The position numbers were made by a program, and so were the translations under genes. From positions 62,001 through 126,000 of the forward strand of contig CAKPMC010000002.1 in the NCBI GenBank assembly GCA_934167875.1: DNA of 64,000 nucleotides. Reading direction: 5' to 3'. The stretch is from an uncultured Bacilli bacterium (lineage in GTDB: Bacteria; Bacillota_I; Bacilli_A; RF39; UBA660). Each line of letters begins with the position of its first letter. Within the stretch, counting starts at the first letter, position 1. Positions 1 through 8,607 of the stretch are shown one piece after another. Under the pieces are notes generated by a model that ran no database searches, was not told the DNA's origin, and saw only the letters and a program-made list of their open reading frames with translations.

Positions 1-2
1 AC

Positions 3-1130
3 AATATAAAGTTTGATTATAAAAATAGTGATTCCATTAATAGTGGGAGTATTGTTATTAAAGTTAATAATAAAGAGGAAACTATATTTTTTAAATATCA
101 TAGTGTATGGGAAAATTATTATTTAGATATAATTATTAATTCATCAAACAGGAAAACAGTAATAAACATTTTAAATGATATAAATACAATATTAATAGCA
201 AAAAACAACGTCTTTGATAAGTATTATATATCTATTATTTCTTATGATTATATATCTGAGTATTATTGCAATAAGTTGTTTCCGTTTCTAAATGAATTTG
301 AAAGAAAATTAAGAAAAGTTCTTTTTAATGTTTACACTCTAAATTTTAATTTAAAATATTATTCAGCAACACCAAGTAAAGAACTACAAGATAATATTGA
401 AAAGAAATCTAAACAATTAAATAAAGAATTAAATAAATTAAACAACGATAATGTATCTAATAATGATTGTCTTACTAAATATGGTTTTTATTCATTAGAT
501 TATAGTGATATTGATAAATTATTATTTACCAAATATATTTCAACAAAAGATAATGATGAAATCCAGAATTTTTTAAATAATAACAAAGACTTATCTAAAC
601 TAGATGATAAAGAGTTACGAAAAAAATTTGAGTTATTAAAACCCCAAAATGACTGGGAAAGATTTTTTGGTAACAAAAAAATAGACGATAATTTTCAACA
701 AATATTAGATGATATAAGAGGATTTAGAAACAATATTGCTCATTGTAAATTTATTAGTAAAGATCAATATAATAAATGTTTGAAATTATTGAAACAAAAT
801 ACAAAATCATTAGATATTGCAATTTCTGTCACTGAAGAAAAAGATTTCTTTAATAAAAATTTAGAACTGCAACAAGAATCATTTGATAGAATGTCAAAAA
901 TGATAAGTGAAATAGTAACCAAATCTTATAAGCCACTTATGGATAATATAGAATTAATAACTCAACCTATGAGAGAACTAAGTGGGAAAATAAGTTCAAT
1001 GGTTAATCCATTATCTTCTATAGTTTCTAATATTCCAAGTATTGTATTACCTGAAATAGAATTGCCTAAATTTAATATTCCAAATTATTTTAATGATATT
1101 GAAACAGAAGAAGATGATAAAAATAAGTAA
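3..1130 (+). CDS. HEPN-domain protein, 5'-truncated by window edge
   Basis: The reading frame is open from the first bases of the window, so the N-terminus lies outside it; the TTG at 276 is internal and not a convincing start. The visible 376 codons are rich in Lys, Asn and Ile. A helical segment near window positions 690-760 contains RNNIAH, the Rx4H signature of HEPN nucleases/RNA-binding domains, preceded by a run resembling the Swt1-like HEPN class (LNEFERKLRK). The C-terminal part is helical, then Pro/Ile-rich, and ends acidic. HEPN proteins of this type are often toxins or abortive-infection effectors; that role is inferred from the motif and from the neighbouring Fic remnant. A terminator follows after an orphan coding remnant. 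Confidence 0.6.
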   Translation, partial: NIKFDYKNSDSINSGSIVIKVNNKEETIFFKYHSVWENYYLDIIINSSNRKTVINILNDINTILIAKNNVFDKYYISIISYDYISEYYCNKLFPFLNEFERKLRKVLFNVYTLNFNLKYYSATPSKELQDNIEKKSKQLNKELNKLNNDNVSNNDCLTKYGFYSLDYSDIDKLLFTKYISTKDNDEIQNFLNNNKDLSKLDDKELRKKFELLKPQNDWERFFGNKKIDDNFQQILDDIRGFRNNIAHCKFISKDQYNKCLKLLKQNTKSLDIAISVTEEKDFFNKNLELQQESFDRMSKMISEIVTKSYKPLMDNIELITQPMRELSGKISSMVNPLSSIVSNIPSIVLPEIELPKFNIPNYFNDIETEEDDKNK

Positions 1131-1142
1131 TAATAAATAAGT

Positions 1143-1235
1143 AATCTTAGTCAAATAGAACGAGATGTCGTTCCAATAAGTTTTCCTATATATTATGGGG
1201 CACAGGCTGCCATTAAAAACAAAATTCAAAATTAA
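1143..1235 (+). pseudogene. Orphan C-terminal coding remnant
   Basis: An open stretch of 30 codons with no start reads as a plausible protein tail (…ERDVVPISFPIYYGAQAAIK…) ending in TAA. In-frame stops lie immediately upstream, so it cannot be expressed alone. It looks like the 3' end of a deleted gene, just before a strong terminator. The parent family is not recognised, and chance cannot be excluded. Confidence 0.3.
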
Positions 1236-1243
1236 ATAAATTA

Positions 1244-1275
1244 AGACTAAATCAAGAAGATTTGGTCTTTTTTTG
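1244..1275 (+). terminator. Intrinsic terminator
   Basis: A 10-bp stem (AGACTAAATC / GATTTGGTCT, one G-T pair) with a 5-nt loop is followed directly by a T7 run. It closes the HEPN region and the orphan remnant. Confidence 0.85.
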
Positions 1276-1316
1276 TGCTATAATAGATAAACAAAAGAAA
1301 ATATTAAAGAAAAAAT

Positions 1317-1714
1317 ATGACTGATGAAGAAAACCCAAGATATGTAGATACTTCTAGACCTGAAGAAGTTGAAAAAAGATATAGATAATTTATTAACCTG
1401 GTATAAAAGTTTAAAAAATATAACGATAGAAGATATTATAGAATTTCATGTGAAATTTGAAAGAATACATCCATTTGCAGATGGCAATGGTAGAGTTGGA
1501 CAAATTATTATGTTTAAAGAATGCTTGAAAAATAATATCATGCCATTTATTGTGTTAGATAATGATAAGTTCTATTATAATAAGATGACTAAAAGAATAT
1601 AAAACTGATAAAATGTTTTTAATTGACACTATAAAAAATGAACAAGATATTTACGAAAAAGTATGTGAGGAGTTATTAAATTTTAATTTAAATTGGAAAT
1701 CTGATATAGATTAA
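1317..1714 (+). pseudogene. Fic-family protein, frameshifted remnant
   Basis: Three frames combine into one Fic protein. The first part (from ATG 1317) reads NPRYVDTSRPEEVEK, the second DIDNLLTWYKSL…HPFADGNGRVGQ, the third EYKTDKMFLIDTIKNEQ up to the stop at 1714. HPFADGNGRVGQ is the Fic catalytic motif (HPFxDGNGRxGR; the last Arg is Gln here). The frame shifts at the A6 run 1372-1377 and at the A4 run 1591-1594; removing one A at each restores a continuous protein. The usual N-terminal region is missing. Fic enzymes AMPylate proteins and often act as toxins. No good ribosome-binding site precedes the ATG. Sequencing error in both homopolymers is an alternative to real decay. Confidence 0.8.
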
Positions 1715-1754
1715 AAAACTTTTACTAATAAATTTAAGATAGTGTGGTGAGTAT

Positions 1755-2438
1755 ATGGATTATTATATTAAAAAAATAGAAGAAAAACTTTTTCACGGAA
1801 TTAATTTACAATATTATAATCATGAATTAGAAGATTTAAAAATATTTGAGCAAATCTTAAAATTTGAGCAAATTATGACAAGAGAAGAACTAAGAAAGAA
1901 AAAATATATTTACTTAGAATATTTACCTAAGATTTATGAACAACAGGAAAATGAGGTTTGTTTAGCAATACACCCCAATAACAAACAATTTAAAGATGTT
2001 TATGATGGCGAAGATTGGAGTACTATCTTCTATAACTATATAAGATTTAATATATCCTTAATTTTATCAGAAAATGTATTATGCCTTCAAAAATATAACT
2101 TACAATATGGCGGCCCAGGAGAGATAAGAATACAAAATTCAATATCATTAAGAAAATATTTAGTTGCCATTGGATATTTTGATGAAATAGAATACATATT
2201 GGAAAAAAGTAAAACCAGTAATAATAGGCAAATTATGTTTCTTGAAGACCTATTAAGTAGTACTGACATCCCTAAATATATTTTAGACAAAAGAAAAAAC
2301 TATTTTATAATCAAAAAAATGCTTGAAGAATACGGCTACAATATTCCAATTGTAAGTCCATTCACAGGTAAAATAATAGATGATAATCCTGAAAATACGA
2401 TTAAAAAAGTAAAAGAATTAAAAAAAATATATGAGTAA
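1755..2438 (+). CDS. Hypothetical protein
   Basis: A 227-residue soluble protein with a clear start: GTGGTGAG lies 6-12 nt before ATG 1755. No family is firmly recognised. The N-terminal pattern LFHGINLQYYNHELEDLKIFEQIL vaguely recalls the opening of ADP-ribosyltransferase-like toxins (HG…LEKIL), followed by CLAIHPNN and later SISLRKYLVAIGYFDE. That resemblance is weak. It lies between the decayed Fic gene and the surface-glycosylation module, so it may be the last accessory gene of this patch. No membrane segment or signal peptide is visible. Confidence 0.5.
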   Translation: MDYYIKKIEEKLFHGINLQYYNHELEDLKIFEQILKFEQIMTREELRKKKYIYLEYLPKIYEQQENEVCLAIHPNNKQFKDVYDGEDWSTIFYNYIRFNISLILSENVLCLQKYNLQYGGPGEIRIQNSISLRKYLVAIGYFDEIEYILEKSKTSNNRQIMFLEDLLSSTDIPKYILDKRKNYFIIKKMLEEYGYNIPIVSPFTGKIIDDNPENTIKKVKELKKIYE

Positions 2439-2508
2439 AAGCAAAAAAATAATAATTGAAATTTTATTTATCATGCCTTATAATGTTATTGTAGGAGGCT
2501 ATAGATAT

Positions 2509-4434
2509 ATGAAGAAAAAAGAAAAAATAAAATCAAAAAAAGAAGTAAAAACTTCAAAATTCAGTTCTTTATGGAAAAGTTTCTCAGATAATACACCTAA
2601 GTTAAAGAAAAAAGACTTTGTTATTTTAGGAGTTCTAATGATTTTCTATTTAATCATCTCTTTTTATCACTTAGGAACATTACAAACACCAAAAACTTAT
2701 TATCAATTTCAATATGAAGGAGAAGATATTGGAGTAGAAATAGCTGGTGTTAGTCAAGAAATTTCCAAAATACGTTATTATACTGGACCCGAAATTGGTG
2801 AATTTTCAGTAATGATATCAACTGATGGTAAGACATATAAAGAAGCAACCACATTAACAGAACAATCTGTCTTTGCGTGGGAAGACTTAGTTATTAATGA
2901 AAGCTTCAAATACATTAAGTTTGTAGCTAAAACTAGTGGAAGTTATCTAGGTGAAATTCAACTATATAATAAATACGGTGATAAAGTATTAGCAACAGCA
3001 TCAGATGATCAAAGTGCTACTATAGTTGACGAAGCCAATACTGTACCAGTAGAAATTAGCAATATTAATAGTAGTTATTTCGATGAAATATACTTTGCTA
3101 GAAGTGCTTATGAATATGCACATGGTATTAATGCCATGGAATGGGTACACCCACCATTAGGAAAATTAATCATGATGATTCCAATTGTTTTATTTGGAAT
3201 GAGTACTTTTGCTTATCGTTTAATGGGTACTTTAGCAGGATGCTTAATGATTCCAGTTATTTATATTCTTGCTAAGAGAATTTTCAAAAGTCGTAAATTT
3301 GCTTTACTTGCTGGAATTTTAATGACATTTGACTGTTTCCATTTTGCTCAAACTAGAATGGGTACAGTTGATAGTTTTTTAGTACTATTCATAATGCTAT
3401 CTAGTTTATTTATGTATCAATATATTGATTTAGATAAAAATGCAAAAGGAAAAGAAAAGATTAAAAATTTATTCTGGTCAGGTTTATTCATTGGCTGTGC
3501 TATCTGTACTAAATGGACAGGACTATATGCTGGATTAGGTTTAGCAATTATTTTCTTTGGTAATTTAATATACAATGGTTTAATGGCTAAGAAGAGTAAA
3601 GATAAAAAGATAAATACAGAAAAACTAGTATTAATAGGCCTTTTCTCATTATGTATTTTACCAGTTGCCATTTACTATTTAACAGTTTTATTTGCTAGTA
3701 AAAACTTAGCTACAATGTTAACTGTTATCTATTACTTACTATTAGTAATTGTTGGATTAATTTATTATATAGTTAAAATAGATCGTAAGGCTCTAAAGAC
3801 AATATTAATGTGTATCTTATTCTTTATCATTATCCCAGTTGTTATGTACATATTATGCTATTTATTATTCCCAACTGTATATAACTACACAGATAATAGT
3901 ATTTCAGGAATAATTAATCAAATAAAGGATATGTATAAATATCATTCAACATTGACAGAAAAACATCCATTTGAATCAAAATGGTATACATGGCCACTTA
4001 TGATTAAACCAGTTTGGTATTATGCTGGTAATTATGTAGGTAATATTAAATCAACTATTGTTGGAATTGGTAATCCAGCAATATGGTGGTTTGGAGTATT
4101 AGCAGCTATTTATACTTTAATTTCATCATTAGTTAAAAAGAATAAAGAAAATTTATTTATTATTGTTTTAATACTTAGTACTTGGTTACCATATTCATTT
4201 ATTGGAAGATCAATGTTTATGTATCATTTCTTCCCAACATTGCCTTTTGTTATGTTAGCAATTGTTAGTTTTGTAAAATGGATTACTAAGAAAATAGGTA
4301 ATAATAGTTTTTACATTTTCTATATTGCAATAGTAATATTAATATTTGCTATCTTCTATCCTGTTATTTCAGGAATGGTTACAACTAGTGATTATGTTGA
4401 AAGTGTTAAATGGTTATCAACTTGGATTTTCTAA
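2509..4434 (+). CDS. Protein O-mannosyltransferase (PMT/GT39 family)
   Basis: About 641 residues from ATG 2509, chosen because AGGAGG (2493-2498) sits at the right distance; a longer frame from 2431 lacks a good site. After a Lys-rich cytoplasmic tail come a first membrane helix (about residues 36-56) and an extracytoplasmic beta-rich insert (QFQYEGEDIGVEIAG… to about residue 180). The PMT core then begins: SYFDEIYFARSAYEYAHG contains the family's acidic Asp-Glu pair, WVHPPLGKL is a hallmark, and about ten membrane helices follow. Enzymes of this family transfer mannose from polyprenyl-phosphate-mannose to Ser/Thr of exported proteins. Two surface proteins with Thr/Pro-rich linkers follow within 2 kb and are natural candidate substrates (inference). 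Confidence 0.85.
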   Translation: MKKKEKIKSKKEVKTSKFSSLWKSFSDNTPKLKKKDFVILGVLMIFYLIISFYHLGTLQTPKTYYQFQYEGEDIGVEIAGVSQEISKIRYYTGPEIGEFSVMISTDGKTYKEATTLTEQSVFAWEDLVINESFKYIKFVAKTSGSYLGEIQLYNKYGDKVLATASDDQSATIVDEANTVPVEISNINSSYFDEIYFARSAYEYAHGINAMEWVHPPLGKLIMMIPIVLFGMSTFAYRLMGTLAGCLMIPVIYILAKRIFKSRKFALLAGILMTFDCFHFAQTRMGTVDSFLVLFIMLSSLFMYQYIDLDKNAKGKEKIKNLFWSGLFIGCAICTKWTGLYAGLGLAIIFFGNLIYNGLMAKKSKDKKINTEKLVLIGLFSLCILPVAIYYLTVLFASKNLATMLTVIYYLLLVIVGLIYYIVKIDRKALKTILMCILFFIIIPVVMYILCYLLFPTVYNYTDNSISGIINQIKDMYKYHSTLTEKHPFESKWYTWPLMIKPVWYYAGNYVGNIKSTIVGIGNPAIWWFGVLAAIYTLISSLVKKNKENLFIIVLILSTWLPYSFIGRSMFMYHFFPTLPFVMLAIVSFVKWITKKIGNNSFYIFYIAIVILIFAIFYPVISGMVTTSDYVESVKWLSTWIF

Positions 4435-4450
4435 AAAAAGCAAAAAATAT

Positions 4451-4482
4451 AAAGAATTATCTTCCAAGATAATTTCTTTTTT
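4451..4482 (+). terminator. Intrinsic terminator after PMT gene
   Basis: An inverted repeat (GAATTATCTT, 2-nt loop, AAGATAATTTC) runs into T6. The -10 hexamer TATAAT of the Smr gene (4485-4490) follows at once, so terminator and next promoter are fused. Confidence 0.75.
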
Positions 4483-4508
4483 GCTATAATACCAATAGGG
4501 TGGTAAGT

Positions 4509-4790
4509 ATGAAAAAAACTACTAATAGTTATATACCACTAAACAGTAATGTGCCATCTATCGATTTACATGGAGAAGATAGAAAGTCAGCAGAGCTTTT
4601 AGTTAAACAATTTATTAACGATCAAGTTAAATTACATGCTGAAAAGATAATCATTATTCATGGAATCGGTACTGGTATATTAAAAAAGGAAGTTCATGAA
4701 GTACTAAAACATGATAAAAGAGTAGAAAAATACTACATTAACTTTTTCAATGTTGGATGTACAATAGTAGAACTTAAACAAAATATTTGA
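4509..4790 (+). CDS. Stand-alone Smr-domain protein
   Basis: A 93-residue protein from ATG 4509 (AGGGTGG 4497-4503, 5 nt upstream), consisting of one Smr domain, the nuclease/nicking module found at the C-terminus of MutS2. Visible motifs are DLHG (first conserved His) and HGIGTGILKK (the HGxGxGxL loop). The N-terminal 20 residues are a short polar arm. Stand-alone Smr proteins are common in Bacilli; substrates are uncertain. Its TATAAT lies only about 20 nt before the ATG, implying a very short leader. Its stop codon lies inside the -35 box of the next gene's promoter. Confidence 0.85.
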   Translation: MKKTTNSYIPLNSNVPSIDLHGEDRKSAELLVKQFINDQVKLHAEKIIIIHGIGTGILKKEVHEVLKHDKRVEKYYINFFNVGCTIVELKQNI

Positions 4791-4815
4791 CAAAAAATTT
4801 GTTCTGTGCTATAAT
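4787..4815 (+). promoter_or_regulatory. Sigma-A-type promoter for surface protein operon
   Basis: TTGACA (4787-4792), a 17-nt spacer and TATAAT (4810-4815): a consensus promoter. The -35 overlaps the TGA stop of the Smr gene. It would drive the two surface-protein genes at 4846 and 6174. Confidence 0.85.
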
Positions 4816-4845
4816 ACGGCACATAACGAAGGGGGAATTTGTATT

Positions 4846-6159
4846 ATGTATACAGAAGAAAAGAGAAGAGGAAGTTTAATTAAAGACTTCATTCTAAAAT
4901 TAATTTTAATTATCATCTTTGTTTTATTACTTATTTGGTTAGTACCATGGCCTAATATGGATTCATTAAATCCATTAAAAGACCAAATATTCAATTCTAA
5001 CTTACAACGTATGAAAGAAGCTGGTATCACATATTTCACTACTGAAAGATTACCAGAAGAAGTAGGAGATAAAACTACTTTAACACTTCAAAAAATGTTA
5101 GATTTAAAATTACTTGTTCCATTTACTGATAAAAATGGTAATTCATGTGATGTAACTGCTTCATATGTATCACTTGAAAAACAAGAAACTGAATATTTAA
5201 TGAAAGTAAATTTAAAATGTGGTGATGAAGAAGATTACATTTTAGTACATTTAGGATGTTATTCATACTGTACTACAGATATTTGTGAACGTAAACCTAA
5301 TAGTACTGAGGAGCCTAGTAAACCAACTACAAAACCAACTAAGACTCCAACACCAACTAAGACTCCAACGCCAACAAATAAACCAACACCAAAACCAACA
5401 ACTACTCCAACATCAACACCAACACCAACTCCAACACCTGCTCCAGAAAAACAATGTGAGTATAAAAAAGATTACAGTGCTCAATATAGTGAATGGACAA
5501 TCGGTGCTGAACAAATGAAAAAGAAAAATCAAACACTTGTATTCGGTGAAGGTGCTACTAAACGTGTTGTTGATTTAGGAACCAGAAGAGTAGCCTATGC
5601 TACACAATCTGCAATATATGAAAAAGTTTATGTTGAACATACTGAAATGATGAAATATAAAACTTTAACATATAAGTTATGTAATAAATACAATTATGTA
5701 GCTGATGAAACAACTGTATATCGTGTAATAACTGATTGGACTTATGTAGATGAATATAAATCAGGTTATGCTGGTGATATTCCTGCTGATACTTTAACTG
5801 AAAGATGGGTACTTCAAGGTGTAGATTACGATCAATGTAAAGAAACTTGTACAAGCCATCCATATATGAAGTATAGAAAACAAGTAAGAAAAGTTGAAAT
5901 ATCTAAAGAATATACAAATGTTACAGCCGACTGTGCAGAAGTTGTTGAAAAGAATATAGATGTATATATTCCAGTACCAGTTGGTTCATATAAAGAAGTA
6001 TTAAAAGAACCTGCTAAAACATTATATGGTAATGTTCAATTCTATCGTGTAGACACTCGTACTTTATTAAGAGAAGCTTATACAGATTATCAATGGGTTG
6101 ATTGTGTATTACCTGGACCTGACGGATATACATTTACAGGAAAGACTAGAAATAAATAA
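4846..6159 (+). CDS. Membrane-anchored surface protein with Thr/Pro linker
   Basis: A 437-residue protein: a basic N-terminus, one membrane helix (about residues 16-33), an extracytoplasmic globular domain with four to six Cys, a Thr/Pro/Lys linker of about 50 residues (near 155-200, KPT/TPTPT repeats), and a second domain rich in Tyr and Cys (pairs such as CKETC). The start has AGGGGG about 10 nt upstream. The topology (inside N-terminus, outside bulk) is inferred. Neither globular domain is recognised. It is co-transcribed with the next gene (14-nt gap), and the Thr-rich linker is a likely target of the mannosyltransferase encoded upstream. Cysteines suggest disulfides outside the cell. Confidence 0.7.
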   Translation: MYTEEKRRGSLIKDFILKLILIIIFVLLLIWLVPWPNMDSLNPLKDQIFNSNLQRMKEAGITYFTTERLPEEVGDKTTLTLQKMLDLKLLVPFTDKNGNSCDVTASYVSLEKQETEYLMKVNLKCGDEEDYILVHLGCYSYCTTDICERKPNSTEEPSKPTTKPTKTPTPTKTPTPTNKPTPKPTTTPTSTPTPTPTPAPEKQCEYKKDYSAQYSEWTIGAEQMKKKNQTLVFGEGATKRVVDLGTRRVAYATQSAIYEKVYVEHTEMMKYKTLTYKLCNKYNYVADETTVYRVITDWTYVDEYKSGYAGDIPADTLTERWVLQGVDYDQCKETCTSHPYMKYRKQVRKVEISKEYTNVTADCAEVVEKNIDVYIPVPVGSYKEVLKEPAKTLYGNVQFYRVDTRTLLREAYTDYQWVDCVLPGPDGYTFTGKTRNK

Positions 6160-6173
6160 AGGGGTGACTGAAA

Positions 6174-8420
6174 ATGGGTTATGATAATTTAGATTTTGCC
6201 AACATTCAAGACGTTATGCTTGGAGCAAATGAAAAAAAATATAAACAAAATCCATATTCTTTTGGATATATAGAAAAAGCCATTATCTTTTACAATGATG
6301 ATACTTCAGCAGTAGTTGAATTTACTGATGCTAGTGATGCAAAAGATTTTTGCAAAACTATGAAGAATAACAACATTGAATTAGATAAAAAAGTTTATAA
6401 AACTAATACTAAAACATGGAAAGTTGCTTACAAAGCAGCTAAAGAAGAAACAAAAGAAGATAGCAAAGCAAAAAATGCTCTAGTTACTGCTGGATTAATT
6501 GCAGGAGTAGGTATTATTGCTGCTACTTCTGGAGCTGTAGGATATAAATTACATAAAGATAGTAATAAAAACAATGCTATTGAAAGTACAACTGATTTAG
6601 ACCTAAATGATGAAAATGGTTTTGGCGTTTATAATTATGATCTTTCAAACTTTGCTGATATGAATCAATATGCTGATGAAATCCCAGATTCTATGCAAAA
6701 AGAAAATGCTTTTAATTATTTAAACATTCTACAAAACTTTAACAAAAATGTTAATTTAGTTGATGGCACTGAACAATTAGGTGGTTTAACAATAGACCAA
6801 TTAATAGCAATCGATGCTTATAGTAATTCTAATTTATATTCAGTTGAAGATTATGTTAAGACATTTGGATTATATGATTTTTCAAACTTAACAGATAATT
6901 TTCAGCAAGGTGCTATAACTACTGGCGCATATTTAGCTACTGGTCAAGTAGATGGAACAGCTTTAGCTAATGTATTTAAAGATGAAAAAGTAAAAACATT
7001 CTATTTAAAATCATTAGACTATCATAATAACATTTTAAATGCAGAAAATTCTGAAGCTAAAAATAAAGCAATTAAAGAATTTGAAGAATATATGAACAAT
7101 GTAACAGTTGATCAAACAAGTGCTGATTACATAGATTATAGTTCTCATCCAGGTGCAGCTTTTGCTACAACTGTAATAGTAAATTCATTAAACTATAACA
7201 ATGTTAGATTATCTAGTGCTTTATTCTCAGATACAATAATTATCGGTGATGGTGAACATCAAAGTAAATTAGATACAGTTTGTGATCAAGCTAACGAAAA
7301 ATTAGATGATGTTAAAGAATTAGTATCTAAAATGGAAACAGTAATTGTAGATAATCAAAATGCAAAGATTTATAATAATAATGAAATAGAAAAAGCTAAT
7401 CTTGAAAATCGTACTCCTGTATTAATGTCTTTACAAAATGAAGAATTAGATACATTAATTACAGAAACATTATGTGATCAAGAACAAATAAATGATTTAA
7501 TTGATAAAGAACTTACAATGACAAACCAATTGGTAACAGTTGAAGATCAAGAAAAAATTAATTCTAACGCTATTGAAATAGCTAGAGATTTACAAAATAA
7601 AGGTCTTACAATTGGAGCAAACGGTAAGTATTCAAGTGAAGAAATGGCTGAAATAGCTTCTAATTTACAAAATAAGGGTGATACATATACATCTACTAAG
7701 AAAGGTGTAACAATCACTTCTGATAAAGAAAAAGAAGCTTTATACAGATCAAATCCTAACGCTGTAGAAAAAGCCAAAGAAGAATACAATAAGAAAAATG
7801 GTACTACTGCTAACGAATCAGAAAAAGATAAGAAAGAAACAGAAGATAAAATGAACAAAGATCAGGGTAATACATTTAAAGAGGGCGTAAATTTTGTTAA
7901 TCTTGTTGTTTCTTATTATGAAACACATGGTAATGTTAGTGGTATTCCTGCTGAATTACAAACAGCATACAATAATTTAGGAGAAGCAAGTTTCAATACA
8001 GCAAAAAATACTGGTATTATGAAATGGGAAGTTAAAAACAATAACAAAACTGGTGGAAAAGTAAATCCAGTTACTCCAACACAACCTAGTGAACCAACAA
8101 CTCCTGAAGATGAAGTAATTAAACCAGATGATCCAGCTCCAGAAACTCCAACAACACCAGTTACACCAAGCGAGCCAACAACACCATCTGAACCTACAAA
8201 ACCAACAACTCCTACTACTGGTGGAGATGTCACTATTCTTCCAGGTTTTGAAGATGTAGAAATAACACCTGAGACAACTACTCAAGCTGGCGAAGAGAAT
8301 CAAGCAATAACTGAAGCTGATATTGATGAATATCTTAATACAGCTGAAGGTCAACAATTTCTTGAATCAATCACAGCATCAGTTGCTGAAGATGAAAATG
8401 TTCAAGGAATGACAAGATAA
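6174..8420 (+). CDS. Large membrane-anchored surface protein with Thr/Pro tail
   Basis: A 748-residue protein with start AAGGGGTGACTGAAA-ATG. About the first 95 residues form a cytoplasmic domain, followed by one membrane helix (about 102-125, ALVTAGLIAGVGIIAATSG). The long outer part is largely helical, Asp/Asn/Glu rich, and includes two related LQNKG segments near residues 470-505. A Thr/Pro/Glu-rich stretch (about 620-690, repeated TPSEPT units) precedes an acidic C-terminus; no LPxTG sorting motif is present. The family is not recognised. It shares the Thr/Pro character and, by position, the promoter of the preceding gene. A likely role is a cell-surface structural or adhesive component, possibly O-glycosylated (inference). 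Confidence 0.65.
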   Translation: MGYDNLDFANIQDVMLGANEKKYKQNPYSFGYIEKAIIFYNDDTSAVVEFTDASDAKDFCKTMKNNNIELDKKVYKTNTKTWKVAYKAAKEETKEDSKAKNALVTAGLIAGVGIIAATSGAVGYKLHKDSNKNNAIESTTDLDLNDENGFGVYNYDLSNFADMNQYADEIPDSMQKENAFNYLNILQNFNKNVNLVDGTEQLGGLTIDQLIAIDAYSNSNLYSVEDYVKTFGLYDFSNLTDNFQQGAITTGAYLATGQVDGTALANVFKDEKVKTFYLKSLDYHNNILNAENSEAKNKAIKEFEEYMNNVTVDQTSADYIDYSSHPGAAFATTVIVNSLNYNNVRLSSALFSDTIIIGDGEHQSKLDTVCDQANEKLDDVKELVSKMETVIVDNQNAKIYNNNEIEKANLENRTPVLMSLQNEELDTLITETLCDQEQINDLIDKELTMTNQLVTVEDQEKINSNAIEIARDLQNKGLTIGANGKYSSEEMAEIASNLQNKGDTYTSTKKGVTITSDKEKEALYRSNPNAVEKAKEEYNKKNGTTANESEKDKKETEDKMNKDQGNTFKEGVNFVNLVVSYYETHGNVSGIPAELQTAYNNLGEASFNTAKNTGIMKWEVKNNNKTGGKVNPVTPTQPSEPTTPEDEVIKPDDPAPETPTTPVTPSEPTTPSEPTKPTTPTTGGDVTILPGFEDVEITPETTTQAGEENQAITEADIDEYLNTAEGQQFLESITASVAEDENVQGMTR

Positions 8421-8428
8421 AAATAATA

Positions 8429-8457
8429 TTGACAAATATACATAATTTGTATATAAT
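8429..8457 (+). promoter_or_regulatory. Sigma-A-type promoter of infC-rpmI-rplT
   Basis: TTGACA (8429-8434), a 17-nt spacer and TATAAT (8452-8457). It lies directly behind the surface protein gene and about 150 nt before infC, leaving room for the structured leader. Confidence 0.85.
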
Positions 8458-8463
8458 TGAATA

Positions 8464-8594
8464 GAAATTAAAAAAGGAAAGCGATTTATGAATCCACCTG
8501 ATAGCGCGTAGCTTTGGGTAAAGAGCCAAATATAAGATAACTTATAGTAAGGTTTTTTAAAGGTGGATTCATATCCATCTTTTTTATATTTTAT
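8464..8594 (+). ncRNA. Structured infC leader, L20-leader-like attenuator
   Basis: The leader contains a perfect 12-bp long-range helix (8488-8499 with 8561-8572, ATGAATCCACCT / AGGTGGATTCAT) enclosing smaller hairpins (GCTTT-gggt-AAAG-type near 8511-8526). A U6 run at 8580-8585 follows the closing helix, then the infC ribosome-binding site. In Bacilli the infC-rpmI-rplT operon is controlled by an L20-binding attenuator of this kind (family knowledge). The helix and T-run are seen directly; assignment to that class is inferred from position and architecture. The 5' arm contains ATG in a GAATCCACC context and is unlikely to be translated. Confidence 0.55.
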
Positions 8595-8607
8595 GGAGGT
8601 GTTTTTT

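Noticed and set aside
5285..5518. Gln-rich reading frame overlapping the Thr/Pro linker
   Set aside because: It is the shifted frame of the low-complexity linker in the 4846 gene; no ribosome-binding site.
7916..8357. Antisense frames rich in Gly/Val/Ser or Cys/Trp
   Set aside because: Artefacts of the Thr/Pro-rich region of the 6174 gene read backwards.
8563..8607. ATG 8563 or ATG 8593 as the infC start
   Set aside because: The first adds an unrelated peptide from the leader; the second overlaps the GGAGGT site. The ATA at 8608 is correctly spaced and matches the family N-terminus.
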